From contig DASYSS010000017.1 in assembly GCA_036003045.1 (NCBI GenBank), positions 1 through 64,000 on the forward strand: a stretch of DNA of 64,000 bases, given 5' to 3'. The stretch comes from Gemmatimonadaceae bacterium. Its GTDB lineage: Bacteria; Gemmatimonadota; Gemmatimonadetes; Gemmatimonadales; Gemmatimonadaceae. Within the stretch, counting starts at the first letter, position 1. The number at the start of each line of letters is the position of its first letter. A model generated the notes under the pieces. The model saw only the letters and a program-made list of their open reading frames with translations. It was not told where the DNA came from and did no database searches. Of this stretch, positions 26,340 to 35,910 are shown piece by piece. The position numbers were made by a program, and so were the translations under genes.

Positions 26340-26681
26340 GTGCCGCAGAACGACCAGTCCGGCGACATGATCCAGGGCATGCTCGACATGCTCATCCTCA
26401 AGGCACTCAGTCTCGCCCCGATGCACGGATGGGGGATCACGGAGCGGATCCACCAGTGGTCCGAGCAAGCACTGGCCGTGAATCAGGGCTCGCTCTACCC
26501 CGCCCTCTATCGCCTCAAGCGCCAGGGGTGGATCGCGTCCGACTGGCGCACCACCGAGAACAACCGCCGCGCGCGGTACTACTCGCTCACGACCGCCGGC
26601 CGGCGTCAGCTTGCCGCTGAGCAACGGGGTTGGGAACGGCTGTCGCGCGGCATCCAGCTCGTGTTGAGGATGGAACCATGA
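26340..26681 (+). CDS. PadR family transcriptional regulator (paired with ADOP 1)
   Basis: A 113-residue PadR-type winged-helix repressor: GMLDMLILKALSLAPMHGWG, then VNQGSLYPALYRLKRQGWI and the wing NNRRARYYSLTTAGRRQLA. The GTG start has GAGAGGAG just upstream. TTGACA at 26286-26291 could be its -35 element; the -10 is unclear. Its stop overlaps the ATG of the following ADOP permease (ATGA), the standard arrangement for this pair in Acidobacteria and Gemmatimonadota. It is nearly the same length and sequence as the PadR at 47645. The ligand is unknown. Confidence 0.93.
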   Translation: MPQNDQSGDMIQGMLDMLILKALSLAPMHGWGITERIHQWSEQALAVNQGSLYPALYRLKRQGWIASDWRTTENNRRARYYSLTTAGRRQLAAEQRGWERLSRGIQLVLRMEP

Positions 26682-29389
26682 GCTGGTGGCGGAGGATCGT
26701 GTCCGAGCTCCGCCGCATTGTCGGCGGGATGACGGCTGAGCGTGAAGATGGGGCGATGCGTGAAGAGATGCAGTTTCACATCGACATGCACGCCGCCAAG
26801 CTGCGGGACCAGGGCGTCGGCATTGAGGAATCGCGCCGGCGGGCGGCGGTCGCGTTCGGCGGGGCTCAGTGGATCGACGCCGCGCGCGACGAATATCGTA
26901 GCCGCCCGCTCGACGAGCTCGCGCGCGACGTCCGGTTCGTGTTTCGCTCGCTCGACAACGCGCCGGCGTTTACGGCCACCGCGCTCCTCACCCTCTCGAT
27001 AGGCATCGGCGCAGCGGCGGCGATTTTTACCGTCGTAAACGACGTCGTGCTGCGCGCGCTTCCGTACGGCCGGCCGCAGCAGCTCGCGTCGATCTCGCAC
27101 GACATGAAGAAGCTGTCGTTCAACAACGCCGGCATCACGCCGAACATGTATTTGACGTATCGGCAACAAGCCCGGTCATTGCGCGGCATCGCGCTCTACC
27201 GCACCACGTCGGTCAACGCGAGCGACGCCGACGGCGCCGGCAACCCGGAGCGGGTCACGTCGGCGTTCGTGAGTGGCAACTTCATGACGATGTTCGAGGT
27301 GCCGGCGGCCAAAGGCCGAGCGCTGTCGGAGGCGGACGACGTGCCGAAGGCGCCGAACGTGATCGTGATCAGCGACGGACTGTGGCGCGCACGGTTCGGC
27401 GCGGACCCGAACGTCGTCGGCAAGAAGCTTCTCATCGCCGGCGCGTTGCGCGAGATCGTCGGCGTGATGCCGGCGTCCTTCCGCGTGCCGGCGGCGAACA
27501 CACAAGTCTGGTTTCCATTGCAGCTCGACACGACCGCCGCGTGGCTCGGCGGCTTCAACTCGCGGGCGTATGCGCGTCTCGCGCCTGGGGCGACCGTCGA
27601 TGCCGTCCAGCGCGAGCTGGCCGCGGCGCTGCCGCGCACGATCGAACGCTATCCGCTCATCGCGCCGGGCGTGACGACCAAGCTCTTGATCGAGCAGGGC
27701 AATCCGGCGCCGACGGTCACGCCGTTGCGCGACGATCTGGTCGCCGGTGTTGCGCCGACGCTGTGGCTCCTCGCCGCGGCCGCCGGCCTTGTTCTGCTCG
27801 TCATGTGCGCGAATGTCGCCAATCTCATGCTCGTGCGCGCGGAAGCCCGGCAACGCGAGATCGCTGTTCGCGCCGCCATGGGCGCGTCTCACGCGCGCCT
27901 CGTGTCGCACTTCCTCACCGAATCGCTCGTCCTCGCGGTCATCGCTTCGGTAATCGGTTTCGTCGGGGCGACCGCCGCGGTCCGGCTCCTCGTCGGAGCG
28001 AGCCCGATAGAGATCCCGCGGCTGGCCGAGGTCCACGTCGATCTGGCGACCGTTGGGTTCATCATCGTGACGAGCGTGTTGGTCGCCGCCGCCTGCGCGA
28101 TCGCGCCCGCCGTTCGCTCGTTGCGAAGCGGCGTCTTTGTGGGGCTGCGCGATTCCGGCCGCGGGTCGACGTCGGGCAGCGCCCGCGCCCGCGCGCGATC
28201 GATCCTCGTCGGCGTGCAGATGGCGCTGGCGCTCGTCGCCCTCGTCGCATCGGGCCTCCTGTTGCGCAGCTTCGAGCGATTGCGAGCAGTGAAGCCCGGG
28301 TTCGACGCCAATGGAATCGCCACGCTGTGGGTGGCGGCGCCGGCGACGCGGTATCCGAAGGATTCGGACGTCGTACGTTTTCAAACCGAGCTCGCGACGC
28401 GCGTCAGCGCGCTGCCGGGGGTGACCGAAGCGGGCATCACCACCGACCTTCCACTCGCGTCGTCGGGCCATAACGGCGATCCGCTTTACGTGGAGGGCAC
28501 GGCCGATCACTCGAAAGCGATTCCGCCACTCCAGATCTATTCGGCCGCGGATGCGGGATACTTCCGTGCCCTGCGCATTCCGCTCGTGAAGGGACGGCTC
28601 TTCGGTCCGCCGCCCACACAGCGATGGGACGAAGCCGTGGTCAGCACCGAAACGGCAAAACAGATGTTCGGGGACTCGACTGGCGCCACCGTTCTGGGCA
28701 AACGCTTCCAGATCCTACCGAGCGGGCCGCTGTACACGGTCGTCGGTGTGGTCGGCAGCGCGCGCGACACGTCGCTCGCCCTTCCGCCGACGCGAACTGT
28801 CTACATGCCACCCGTGGTGAGCCAGGATTCGATCGAGACTCCGACGGGGCGCACCGTCGCGCTCGTCGCGCGCACCGCCGGCGATGTGGACGCGACGACT
28901 CGCGCGATGCGGCGCGTCGTTCACGATCTGGATCCGACGCTGCCGACGTTCGACGCGCGCCCGCTTGCCGAAATCGTGCGCGCCTCCACGGCTCGTCTCG
29001 CGTTCGTTATGGTCATGCTCGGCGTTGCCGCGGGCGTGACGCTGCTGCTCGGCGTGGTCGGGCTGTATGGCGTGATCGCGTTCGTCGTTTCGCTCCGGAC
29101 GCGCGAGCTTGGCCTCCGCATCGCCCTCGGCGCGACCCCGTGGGGAGTCGCCGCGATGGTGGCGCGACGCGGACTCGAACTGGCCGCGCTCGGTGCGATC
29201 GCGGGGACGATCGTCTCGGCCCTCGTCGCGCGATTCCTGAGAGCATTTCTGTTCGAGGTCACTCCGCTCGATCCCGCGATTTTGGCCGCGGCGATCGTCG
29301 TGTTGACGGCGTGCGCGCTTGCGGCGAGTTGGATCCCGGCTCGTCGCGCCGCGCGACTCGATCCGTCGAGCGCGCTCAGGGCCGAGTAG
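26678..29389 (+). CDS. ADOP-type ABC transporter permease 1
   Basis: A 903-residue acidobacterial duplicated orphan permease. The N-terminal ADOP helix region (about 1-70; EDGAMREEMQFHIDMHAAKL, SRRRAAVAFGG) precedes two FtsX/MacB-like units. Each has a first TM (ATALLTLSIGIGAAAAIFTV), a MacB-type periplasmic domain and three further TMs; the C-terminus WIPARRAARLDPSSALRAE is characteristic. The permease would normally work with a MacB-like ATPase, but none is near. The start is fixed by the 4-bp overlap with padR, although the frame is open 48 bp further upstream. Usual roles of MacB-fold permeases are mechanotransmission and export rather than transport through the membrane. Confidence 0.92.
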   Translation: MSWWRRIVSELRRIVGGMTAEREDGAMREEMQFHIDMHAAKLRDQGVGIEESRRRAAVAFGGAQWIDAARDEYRSRPLDELARDVRFVFRSLDNAPAFTATALLTLSIGIGAAAAIFTVVNDVVLRALPYGRPQQLASISHDMKKLSFNNAGITPNMYLTYRQQARSLRGIALYRTTSVNASDADGAGNPERVTSAFVSGNFMTMFEVPAAKGRALSEADDVPKAPNVIVISDGLWRARFGADPNVVGKKLLIAGALREIVGVMPASFRVPAANTQVWFPLQLDTTAAWLGGFNSRAYARLAPGATVDAVQRELAAALPRTIERYPLIAPGVTTKLLIEQGNPAPTVTPLRDDLVAGVAPTLWLLAAAAGLVLLVMCANVANLMLVRAEARQREIAVRAAMGASHARLVSHFLTESLVLAVIASVIGFVGATAAVRLLVGASPIEIPRLAEVHVDLATVGFIIVTSVLVAAACAIAPAVRSLRSGVFVGLRDSGRGSTSGSARARARSILVGVQMALALVALVASGLLLRSFERLRAVKPGFDANGIATLWVAAPATRYPKDSDVVRFQTELATRVSALPGVTEAGITTDLPLASSGHNGDPLYVEGTADHSKAIPPLQIYSAADAGYFRALRIPLVKGRLFGPPPTQRWDEAVVSTETAKQMFGDSTGATVLGKRFQILPSGPLYTVVGVVGSARDTSLALPPTRTVYMPPVVSQDSIETPTGRTVALVARTAGDVDATTRAMRRVVHDLDPTLPTFDARPLAEIVRASTARLAFVMVMLGVAAGVTLLLGVVGLYGVIAFVVSLRTRELGLRIALGATPWGVAAMVARRGLELAALGAIAGTIVSALVARFLRAFLFEVTPLDPAILAAAIVVLTACALAASWIPARRAARLDPSSALRAE

Positions 29390-29430
29390 TCGCTGCAACG
29401 GTGGCGCGGGACGCGCAGCCGCTGAGCCGG

Positions 29431-30678
29431 TCACTCGTATCTCAACGACTCGATCGGATCCAACTTCGCCGCCCGCCTCGCCGGCAGCACGCCAAACACC
29501 AAGCCGATCCCGATGGAGACCGCCAGCGCCAAGACCGTGAGGTCGATCGGCGTCGTTCCATGCACGTTCATCGCGAGACTCGCCACGCGTCCGAGCCCCA
29601 GCCCGGCCACGACGCCGATCAGTCCGCCCGTTCCGGTCAGGGCCGACGCTTCAATCAAGAACTGTTGAAGAATGTCGCGACGCGTCGCGCCAACCGCCTT
29701 CCGGATTCCGATCTCCCGCGTCCGATCCGTGACGCTGATCATCATCACGGCCATCACACCGATTCCCCCCACCAACAGCGCGACGCTCGACAACGATACC
29801 ATCACCAGGAAAAAGACTCCCGTGATCTTGTTGAACGTGTCGAGGATCTGGTCCTGCGTGATGAGGTCGAAGCTGTCGTGATCCGCGGGCCGTAATCGCC
29901 GCGACTCCCGCATCGCGATCGTCACCGCTTCCTCGGCCGCCGTTACGGTCACACCCGCGCGGGGTTTCACTGGAATAAAGACCGCGTTCGCCTTGTCGAC
30001 GAAAAATTGGTGATCCATCGCGCGATAGGGGATTATCGCGTGCGTCGCCTGCCCCGGCGGCTGGAAGATGTTGTCCGCCGCCTGATAGATCCCGATCACC
30101 TTGAACGGACGGCCGCCGATGCGCACTACCTTGTCGATCGGTTGGATCGCGCCGAAGATCTTGTTTGCCACATCCACGCTCAGCACGGTGAGCGACGCAC
30201 CGGCGACTTCCTCCTTGCGCGTGAACCATCGGCCTTCAGTCAGGTCGCCGCCGTAGATCTCGGAATATCCATCGTCCGCGCCGACGATCACGCCGACATT
30301 CGTGTGCGAGCCGCTGAACTCCACCGTGTTGTTGATCTGCCCCCAGATGGCTGCGTACTTGATCTCGGGCAGTCTCTCGATCATGTCCGCCTCCTCCATC
30401 GTGAGCTCCGGACGATTGCGCACCCAGGCCGGAAGATCTTGCGGGTTGATCGGGGTCTCCGAATACACTCGCAGCACGTAGAACGTGGTGGGGCCGGCGA
30501 TCTCGATGGTCTGCACGATTTGATCGCGAATTCCCGAGACGATCGTCGCCATCGCCATCACTGTCGACACGCCGATCACGACGCCGAGCACCGTCAGGCC
30601 GGACCGGCCCTTCGCCGCGTTCAGCGAATCGACCGCGGACCATAAGTTCTCGCGAAGCTGATCGCCGAGCCGGAACAT
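29431..30678 (-). CDS. MacB-like ABC permease B
   Basis: A 415-residue FtsX/MacB permease. The start gives MFRLGDQLRENLWSAVDSLN, followed by TM1 (SGLTVLGVVIGVSTVMAMAT), a periplasmic MacB domain (about 50-280), and three TMs with the GGIGVMAVMMISVTDRTREIGIRKAVGA motif. It ends LPARRAAKLDPIESLRYE. The open frame upstream of the chosen ATG is an extension into the preceding gene. It is 17 bp downstream of the related permease gene at 30696-31937, probably as a heterodimer. No ATPase or adaptor is encoded next to them. Confidence 0.92.
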   Translation of the reverse strand: MFRLGDQLRENLWSAVDSLNAAKGRSGLTVLGVVIGVSTVMAMATIVSGIRDQIVQTIEIAGPTTFYVLRVYSETPINPQDLPAWVRNRPELTMEEADMIERLPEIKYAAIWGQINNTVEFSGSHTNVGVIVGADDGYSEIYGGDLTEGRWFTRKEEVAGASLTVLSVDVANKIFGAIQPIDKVVRIGGRPFKVIGIYQAADNIFQPPGQATHAIIPYRAMDHQFFVDKANAVFIPVKPRAGVTVTAAEEAVTIAMRESRRLRPADHDSFDLITQDQILDTFNKITGVFFLVMVSLSSVALLVGGIGVMAVMMISVTDRTREIGIRKAVGATRRDILQQFLIEASALTGTGGLIGVVAGLGLGRVASLAMNVHGTTPIDLTVLALAVSIGIGLVFGVLPARRAAKLDPIESLRYE

Positions 30679-30695
30679 CGATCTGATCGGCCGCA

Positions 30696-31937
30696 CTAGT
30701 CGGCCCTCATCGCGGCGACCGGATCGAGCCGCGCGGCGCGCGACGCCGGATAGACGCCGAAAATCACTCCGACCCCGGCGCCGAGTCCAAGCGCAACGAC
30801 GATCGACCAAGTCGTGACGCGCGCCGGGAGCGGCGACACCGCGGCGATGAGCGCCGCGAATCCCCACCCACCTGTGGCGCCGATCGCGCCGCCTATCGCG
30901 GCCAGCATGATCGACTCGGCGAGGAACTGGCGCAAAATGTCCGCGCGGCGCGCGCCGACGGACTTTCTGAGCCCGATCTCGTGCGTCCGCTCGCGGACCG
31001 ACATCAGCATGATGTTCATGATCACGATCCCGCCGACGACGATGCCGATGGCGACCATCGCCGGGATCACCGTGAAGAGCACCTGAGTCAGCTGCTTCCA
31101 GAAATTCACCAGCGCGTCGGCCGTCTCGATCGAGAAGTTGTCCGCCTCACCCGGGCGTAATCGGTGCGCGACGCGCATCGCTTCCTCGGCCTGCTGCATG
31201 GCCGGGGCGACGTCCTGCGCTTCGGCCATCTTCACCGAGATCGTCGTCGACTGCCGGCGTCCGTACATCGACTCGAACGTCGTGATCGGCAGCATCACGA
31301 ATCCGTCGAACGACTGGCCGAGCACCTTCCCCTTCGCGGCGATGGTGCCGACGATCAGGATCGGGATGCCATGTACATGGATCGACCTGCCGACGGGATT
31401 GCGGCCGTCGAACAGCTTGTCGGTGATGTCCGCACCCACAACGCCGACGTATCGCCGTTCGCGGGTGTCCACGTCCGTCAGCGGGTCGCCGTACCGGAAC
31501 TTGTAGTCCTGGATCGTCTGATACTCGGGAGTGACGCCGTACACCTGGATGGAGCCGAGCGTCTTGTCGCCCGAGACGACGTCGCTACGCGGCGTGGGGA
31601 AGCCCGATTGCACCGAGATCGCCGTGGCGTTGGGGAGTGCCGCGCGCACGAAGTCCACGTCGGCCGTGCCGAGCTTCGGCCGCCGCTGCATTCGCAGCCA
31701 TTCGGCATCCTCGATCAGGCCGAGGTTGATGGGCAGCCGGCGAATCTGGAAGGTATTCGATCCGATCAGCGCATCGGCGATGCTCTCTTTTACGTACGCG
31801 TTCATCCCCTGGATCACGGCGACGACCGCCACCAGGAACGCCACGCTCACAATGACGCCCAGGAGGGTGAAGAACGAGCGGAGCTTGTTGGCGCGGATCT
31901 GGGTGATCGCAGTCGTCAGGACGTCGCCGAAGCGCAT
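30696..31937 (-). CDS. MacB-like ABC permease A
   Basis: A 413-residue paralogue of the following permease with the same four-TM layout: TM1 LRSFFTLLGVIVSVAFLVAV, MacB periplasmic domain, then VVGGIVIMNIMLMSVRERTH and EIGLRKSVGARRADILRQF, ending YPASRAARLDPVAAMRAD. The frame is open upstream to 32102, but that part is Pro-rich and unlike the family, so the ATG at 31937 is used; it has no strong ribosome site. With the gene 17 bp downstream it forms a two-permease unit. It is divergent from the sortilin-like gene across about 190 bp. Confidence 0.9.
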   Translation of the reverse strand: MRFGDVLTTAITQIRANKLRSFFTLLGVIVSVAFLVAVVAVIQGMNAYVKESIADALIGSNTFQIRRLPINLGLIEDAEWLRMQRRPKLGTADVDFVRAALPNATAISVQSGFPTPRSDVVSGDKTLGSIQVYGVTPEYQTIQDYKFRYGDPLTDVDTRERRYVGVVGADITDKLFDGRNPVGRSIHVHGIPILIVGTIAAKGKVLGQSFDGFVMLPITTFESMYGRRQSTTISVKMAEAQDVAPAMQQAEEAMRVAHRLRPGEADNFSIETADALVNFWKQLTQVLFTVIPAMVAIGIVVGGIVIMNIMLMSVRERTHEIGLRKSVGARRADILRQFLAESIMLAAIGGAIGATGGWGFAALIAAVSPLPARVTTWSIVVALGLGAGVGVIFGVYPASRAARLDPVAAMRAD

Positions 31938-32124
31938 AACGACGGATGGAGAACGAGCGGGGGCCGGCTGTGGAGGTGGGAGCGGGGAGGGGGGGGAACC
32001 CTTCGAATCCTCACGATCGACCTGGTCGGGCGCAAGCATCGGCGGGTGGCCAAGGAGGTTCTCGCCGCCGTCAGCCGCGCGCGCTAGAATCTGGCCACCC
32101 ACAATCGCCTCCTCGGAGCGTCAA

Positions 32125-35100
32125 ATGATTCGCCACGTGAGCCGTGTCGGACTCCCGGCTGCTCTCGTCGTCACCATCGCGGGCCGCTTCGCGTTTGCGC
32201 AGGCCAATGCACCGGTCGCGCAGCAGTTCGAGAAACTCCACTTCCGCTCCATCGGGCCGGCGATCATGTCGGGCCGCGTCTCGGATTTCGCCGTCTACGA
32301 GAAGAACACTTCCATATGGTATGTCGGCACCGCCCACGGCGGCGTGTGGAAGACGACCAGCAACGGAGCGACGTTCAGCCCGCTGCTGCAGAACAAAGGG
32401 CTGCTCGCGATCGGCGACGTCACCATGTCGCAGCAGAACCCCGACATCGTCTGGGTCGGCAGCGGTGAAGCGAACAATCGGCAGACGACGTCGTGGGGCG
32501 ACGGCGTGTGGAAGTCGACCGACGGCGGCAAGACGTTCACGAATGTCGGACTCAAGGACTCCAAGCACATCAATCGCATTCTGATCGATCCGAGCAACGA
32601 CGACGTTGTGCTCGTCGCGGCGGTCGGGTCGATCTTCGGGCCGGGCGGCGACCGCGGCGTCTACAAGACGATCGATGGCGGCAAGACGTGGAAGCGCGTG
32701 CTGTTCGTCGACGACGAGACGGGCGCGAACGATCTCGTGATGTCGTACACCGACCCCAAAACGCTTTACGCGTCCACGTACCAGCGCCGTCGGACGGCGT
32801 GCTGCGTGAACGGCGGCGGACCGGGAAGCGGGATTTGGAAATCGATCGACGGCGGCGACACGTGGACGCGCCTGAGCGGCGGATTGCCGAGTGGTCCGCT
32901 CGGGCGGATCGGTCTCGACACGTATCGCAAGAACGGCAACATCGTGTACGCGTCAATCGAAGCACAGGGACCGCCGGGCGGGCGCGGCGGGCGAGGAGCG
33001 ATCAACCCGGAGAGCGGCGACACGGTTCCCCAGGCCGGTGGACGCGGCGGCGGTCGTGGTGGCGCGGGCGCCGACGCCGGCGAGTCGGGACTCTATCGCT
33101 CCGACGATGGCGGCGCGACGTGGCACAAGGTGAGCTCGAACAATCCGCGGCCGCTCTACTTCAGCCAGGTGCGTGTCGATCCGAACAATCCGGAGCGCGT
33201 ATTCCAGGGCGGCGTGAAGATGTCGCTCACGATCGACGGCGGGAAAACGAGTGAAACGCAGGCCTCGCTCGTCGCACACGACGACGTGCACGCGATCTGG
33301 ATGGATCCCGCCAATTCCGATCACATGATGATCGGCGACGACGGTGGCGTGAGCGTGTCGTACGACGGCGCGAAGACGTGGAACTTCTTCGCCAATCTGC
33401 CGGCCGGCTTGTTCTACCACGTCGGCTACGACATGGCGCGCCCGTTCAACGTGTGCGGCGGCATGCAGGACAACTACGATTGGTGCGGCCCGAGCGCGTC
33501 GCGGTTCTCGAACGGCATCATGAGCTCGGAGTGGTTCCAGATTCAGGGCGGCGACGGCTTCGTCGCCATTCCCGACAAGAGGGATTCGCACTGGATCTAC
33601 AGTGAGACGCAGGACGGCAACATCACGCGCAAGCACACGGTCACCGGCGAGTCGAAGCAGATTCGGCCAAACGCGCTCAACGTGACGCCGGCGCCGAAGC
33701 CCGGCGAGTCGTTCCGCTGGGAATGGGACACGCCGATGATCATCTCGCCGAACGATCCGAGCGCGCTGATCGTCGCGGCGAATCACGTCTTCGTGTCGCA
33801 CGACCGCGGCGACTCGTGGACGATGATCAGCCCCGATCTCACGACGAACGCCAACCGCGACACGATCGTCACGATGGGACTCAAGGGCTCCGAGATCCGC
33901 ATCTCGCGCGACGATGGCGTGTCGCAGTGGCCGGCGATCGTCACGCTCGCCGAATCGCCGAGGCAGCCGGGTGTGTATTACACGGGCAGCGACGACGGCC
34001 TTCTCTATGTGTCGCGTGACGCCGGGAAGAGCTGGCAGAACATCACGAAGAATCTCCCGGGTGCGCCGGCGGGCGGCTGGGTCAGCAAGGTCGCGCCGTC
34101 GGCCTACGACGCCGGCACCGTCTACGTCACGATCGACAATCACCGTCTCAACGACTTCAAGCCGTACGTGTGGGTGAGCACGGACTTCGGCGCGTCGTTC
34201 CACTCGCTCTCCGACAACCTGCAGAGCGACGTGGTCAAAACGTTCACCGAAGACCAGCGCAATCGCGACGTGCTCTACCTCGGCACCGAGACCGGCATCA
34301 TGGTCTCGCTCGATCGCGGCGAGAGCTGGTCGCGTCTCCAGGCGAATCTGCCGAGCGTGCGCGTCGACGAGATGACGCTCCATCCGCGCGACAATTCCAT
34401 GATCGTGGCGACGCACGGCCGGGCGATCTGGGTGCTCGATCACCTCGAGCCGATTCAGGAATACGCCGCGGCGCAGAACGCCGACGCCAAACTCTTCACG
34501 GTGCCGACGGCGCTCGAGTGGAAGACCAAGGACGATCGCAACGACGAGTTCTGGGGACACCAGTACTTCCTCGGTGAGAATCCGCCGAATGAAGCAGTCG
34601 TTCAGTATTATCTGAAGTCGCCGATGACCGACCTCTCGCTGCGCGTCACCGACGCCACCGGCAAGACGGTGCGCAGTGTGACGATTCCGAGCGCGAAGTC
34701 ACAGGCGGGAATCCAGACGGCGTGTTGGGACATGCGCGGCGAGCCGATCACCGCCGCGGCGGACTCCGAGGCCGCCGGTGGCGGCCGTGGTGGGCGCGGC
34801 GGCGGCGGTGGGGGTGGCCGAGGTGGCCGCGGTGGTCAAGCAGTGCCGGGCGTACCGCAGCCTGTGCCGAGCGCGGGATATCTCCCGATGAATCCGTGTG
34901 CGAACCCGGCCGACAGTTCAGGCGCAACGGGCCGCGGCGGCGGGGGCGGGGGCGGCGGATTCGGTGGCGGTGGTGGACTCGGCGGGCCGGCGCCGTACGT
35001 GATGCCCGGTAACTACACGGTCGCGCTGATGTCGGGCACGAAAGTGCTCGACTCGAAGCCGCTCAAGATCGTGTTCGACCCTGACGTGCACTTTGGTCTC

Positions 35101-35598
35101 GGTGAGCACGAACGTTACAACGCGATCGTCACCGACCTGCACGCGATCCAGCGGCGCGGCGTCGCGATGGCGACGGCGCTGAACGCGCTCTATCCGCAGA
35201 TGACGGCGGCCGCGAAGAGCGTGAGCGAGAAGAGTGACATTCCCGCCAACGTGAAGACGCAGTTCGAATCGCTGAACAAGGAGTTCGACGCGATCCGCAA
35301 GAAGTTCGGCGTACCGACGAACGCGGGAGCCGGCGGACGCGGTGGTGGTGGCGGAGGCGGGCGCGGCGGAGCGGCCGATCCGGAAAACGTTCTCGGTCGG
35401 ACGTCGACGCTGAAGAACCAACTCGCCGGTGTGTGGGAAGCGCCCAGCGCGGCGTCGGTGCGGCAGTACAACGACGTCAAGCTCGCGCTGCCGAAGGCAG
35501 TCGCGGACGGCAACGCGTTCCTCGGAAAGGCAAATTCAATGAGTCAGGCGCTCGCCAAGTACGGCGTGACGATCAAGGTTCCCGCTTCGGTCAAGTGA
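32125..35598 (+). CDS. Sortilin/VPS10-like BNR-repeat secreted protein 1
   Basis: A 1157-residue secreted protein with a signal peptide ending FAFAQA. GGAG precedes the ATG by 6 nt. The first 700 residues are BNR/sialidase-type Asp-box repeats in a VPS10/sortilin beta-propeller (SIWYVGTAHGGVWKTTSNG, KSTDGGKTFTNVGL, GDRGVYKTIDGGKTWKRVLF). Gly/Arg-rich low-complexity linkers occur near 340-360, 890-915, 935-960 and again near the C-terminus. The C-terminal part contains a helical segment (FDAIRKKFGVPTNAG) and a NPADSSG stretch. No catalytic motif is seen; related proteins are annotated as glycosyl hydrolase-like. It is probably cell-surface or periplasmic. A paralogue is encoded at 54464-57775. 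Confidence 0.85.
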   Translation: MIRHVSRVGLPAALVVTIAGRFAFAQANAPVAQQFEKLHFRSIGPAIMSGRVSDFAVYEKNTSIWYVGTAHGGVWKTTSNGATFSPLLQNKGLLAIGDVTMSQQNPDIVWVGSGEANNRQTTSWGDGVWKSTDGGKTFTNVGLKDSKHINRILIDPSNDDVVLVAAVGSIFGPGGDRGVYKTIDGGKTWKRVLFVDDETGANDLVMSYTDPKTLYASTYQRRRTACCVNGGGPGSGIWKSIDGGDTWTRLSGGLPSGPLGRIGLDTYRKNGNIVYASIEAQGPPGGRGGRGAINPESGDTVPQAGGRGGGRGGAGADAGESGLYRSDDGGATWHKVSSNNPRPLYFSQVRVDPNNPERVFQGGVKMSLTIDGGKTSETQASLVAHDDVHAIWMDPANSDHMMIGDDGGVSVSYDGAKTWNFFANLPAGLFYHVGYDMARPFNVCGGMQDNYDWCGPSASRFSNGIMSSEWFQIQGGDGFVAIPDKRDSHWIYSETQDGNITRKHTVTGESKQIRPNALNVTPAPKPGESFRWEWDTPMIISPNDPSALIVAANHVFVSHDRGDSWTMISPDLTTNANRDTIVTMGLKGSEIRISRDDGVSQWPAIVTLAESPRQPGVYYTGSDDGLLYVSRDAGKSWQNITKNLPGAPAGGWVSKVAPSAYDAGTVYVTIDNHRLNDFKPYVWVSTDFGASFHSLSDNLQSDVVKTFTEDQRNRDVLYLGTETGIMVSLDRGESWSRLQANLPSVRVDEMTLHPRDNSMIVATHGRAIWVLDHLEPIQEYAAAQNADAKLFTVPTALEWKTKDDRNDEFWGHQYFLGENPPNEAVVQYYLKSPMTDLSLRVTDATGKTVRSVTIPSAKSQAGIQTACWDMRGEPITAAADSEAAGGGRGGRGGGGGGGRGGRGGQAVPGVPQPVPSAGYLPMNPCANPADSSGATGRGGGGGGGGFGGGGGLGGPAPYVMPGNYTVALMSGTKVLDSKPLKIVFDPDVHFGLGEHERYNAIVTDLHAIQRRGVAMATALNALYPQMTAAAKSVSEKSDIPANVKTQFESLNKEFDAIRKKFGVPTNAGAGGRGGGGGGGRGGAADPENVLGRTSTLKNQLAGVWEAPSAASVRQYNDVKLALPKAVADGNAFLGKANSMSQALAKYGVTIKVPASVK

Positions 35599-35910
35599 AC
35601 GTTGCGGGGTGAGGCTCGGGGGTGGGACTGTCTTCCGCGGACCAGCGCAGTATTGCCGACACTGCCCGGCAATACTGCCCGGCGGTATCGGCGGTATCGG
35701 CAGTATTGCGCTGGTCGCGCGAAAGACCTCGGGCGGCTCGGCGTGATTCGCGACCCACGGGTCGGAGCGTGTCTAGTCCGCGCGATCTCGCGGGCGGGCT
35801 GTGACGCTAACGGTTCGTCGGCACGCGCCGTATTCTTCCTTCGTTCCGCCGCCGATCGAGCGGCACCCTCTTCACGGTTAGCCATCACCGGCTCCCCGGT
35901 CCGACGACAT
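35599..35910. other. 312-bp gap holding repeat copy 2, no gene seen
   Basis: Apart from the repeat element at 35621-35742 I see no coding sequence, terminator or clear promoter in this gap. The start of the M14 gene at 35911 is set by its signal peptide, because the open frame upstream reads through the repeat. Confidence 0.6.
35621..35742. repeat. Intergenic repeat element, copy 2
   Basis: Shares both ends with the element at 15221-15365. Its ends are an imperfect inverted repeat of about 30 bp (GTCTTCCGCGGACCAGCGCA against the complement of the right end). Inside, an 11-mer occurs twice directly and once inverted: GCAGTATTGCC at 35647-35657, its complement at 35668-35679 and GGCAGTATTGC at 35699-35709. 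The central arm can pair with either outer arm, so two mutually exclusive hairpins are possible. It lies between the sortilin-like gene and the M14 gene, both on the plus strand. Confidence 0.82.

Noticed and set aside
27176-28510. 444-residue minus-strand open frame opposite ADOP 1
   Set aside because: Arg/Asp/Glu/Gly-rich and without motif; the ADOP frame is clearly the gene.
32953-34560. 535-residue minus-strand open frame opposite sortilin-like protein 1
   Set aside because: Antisense to Asp-box repeats; no motifs, composition typical of a shadow frame.
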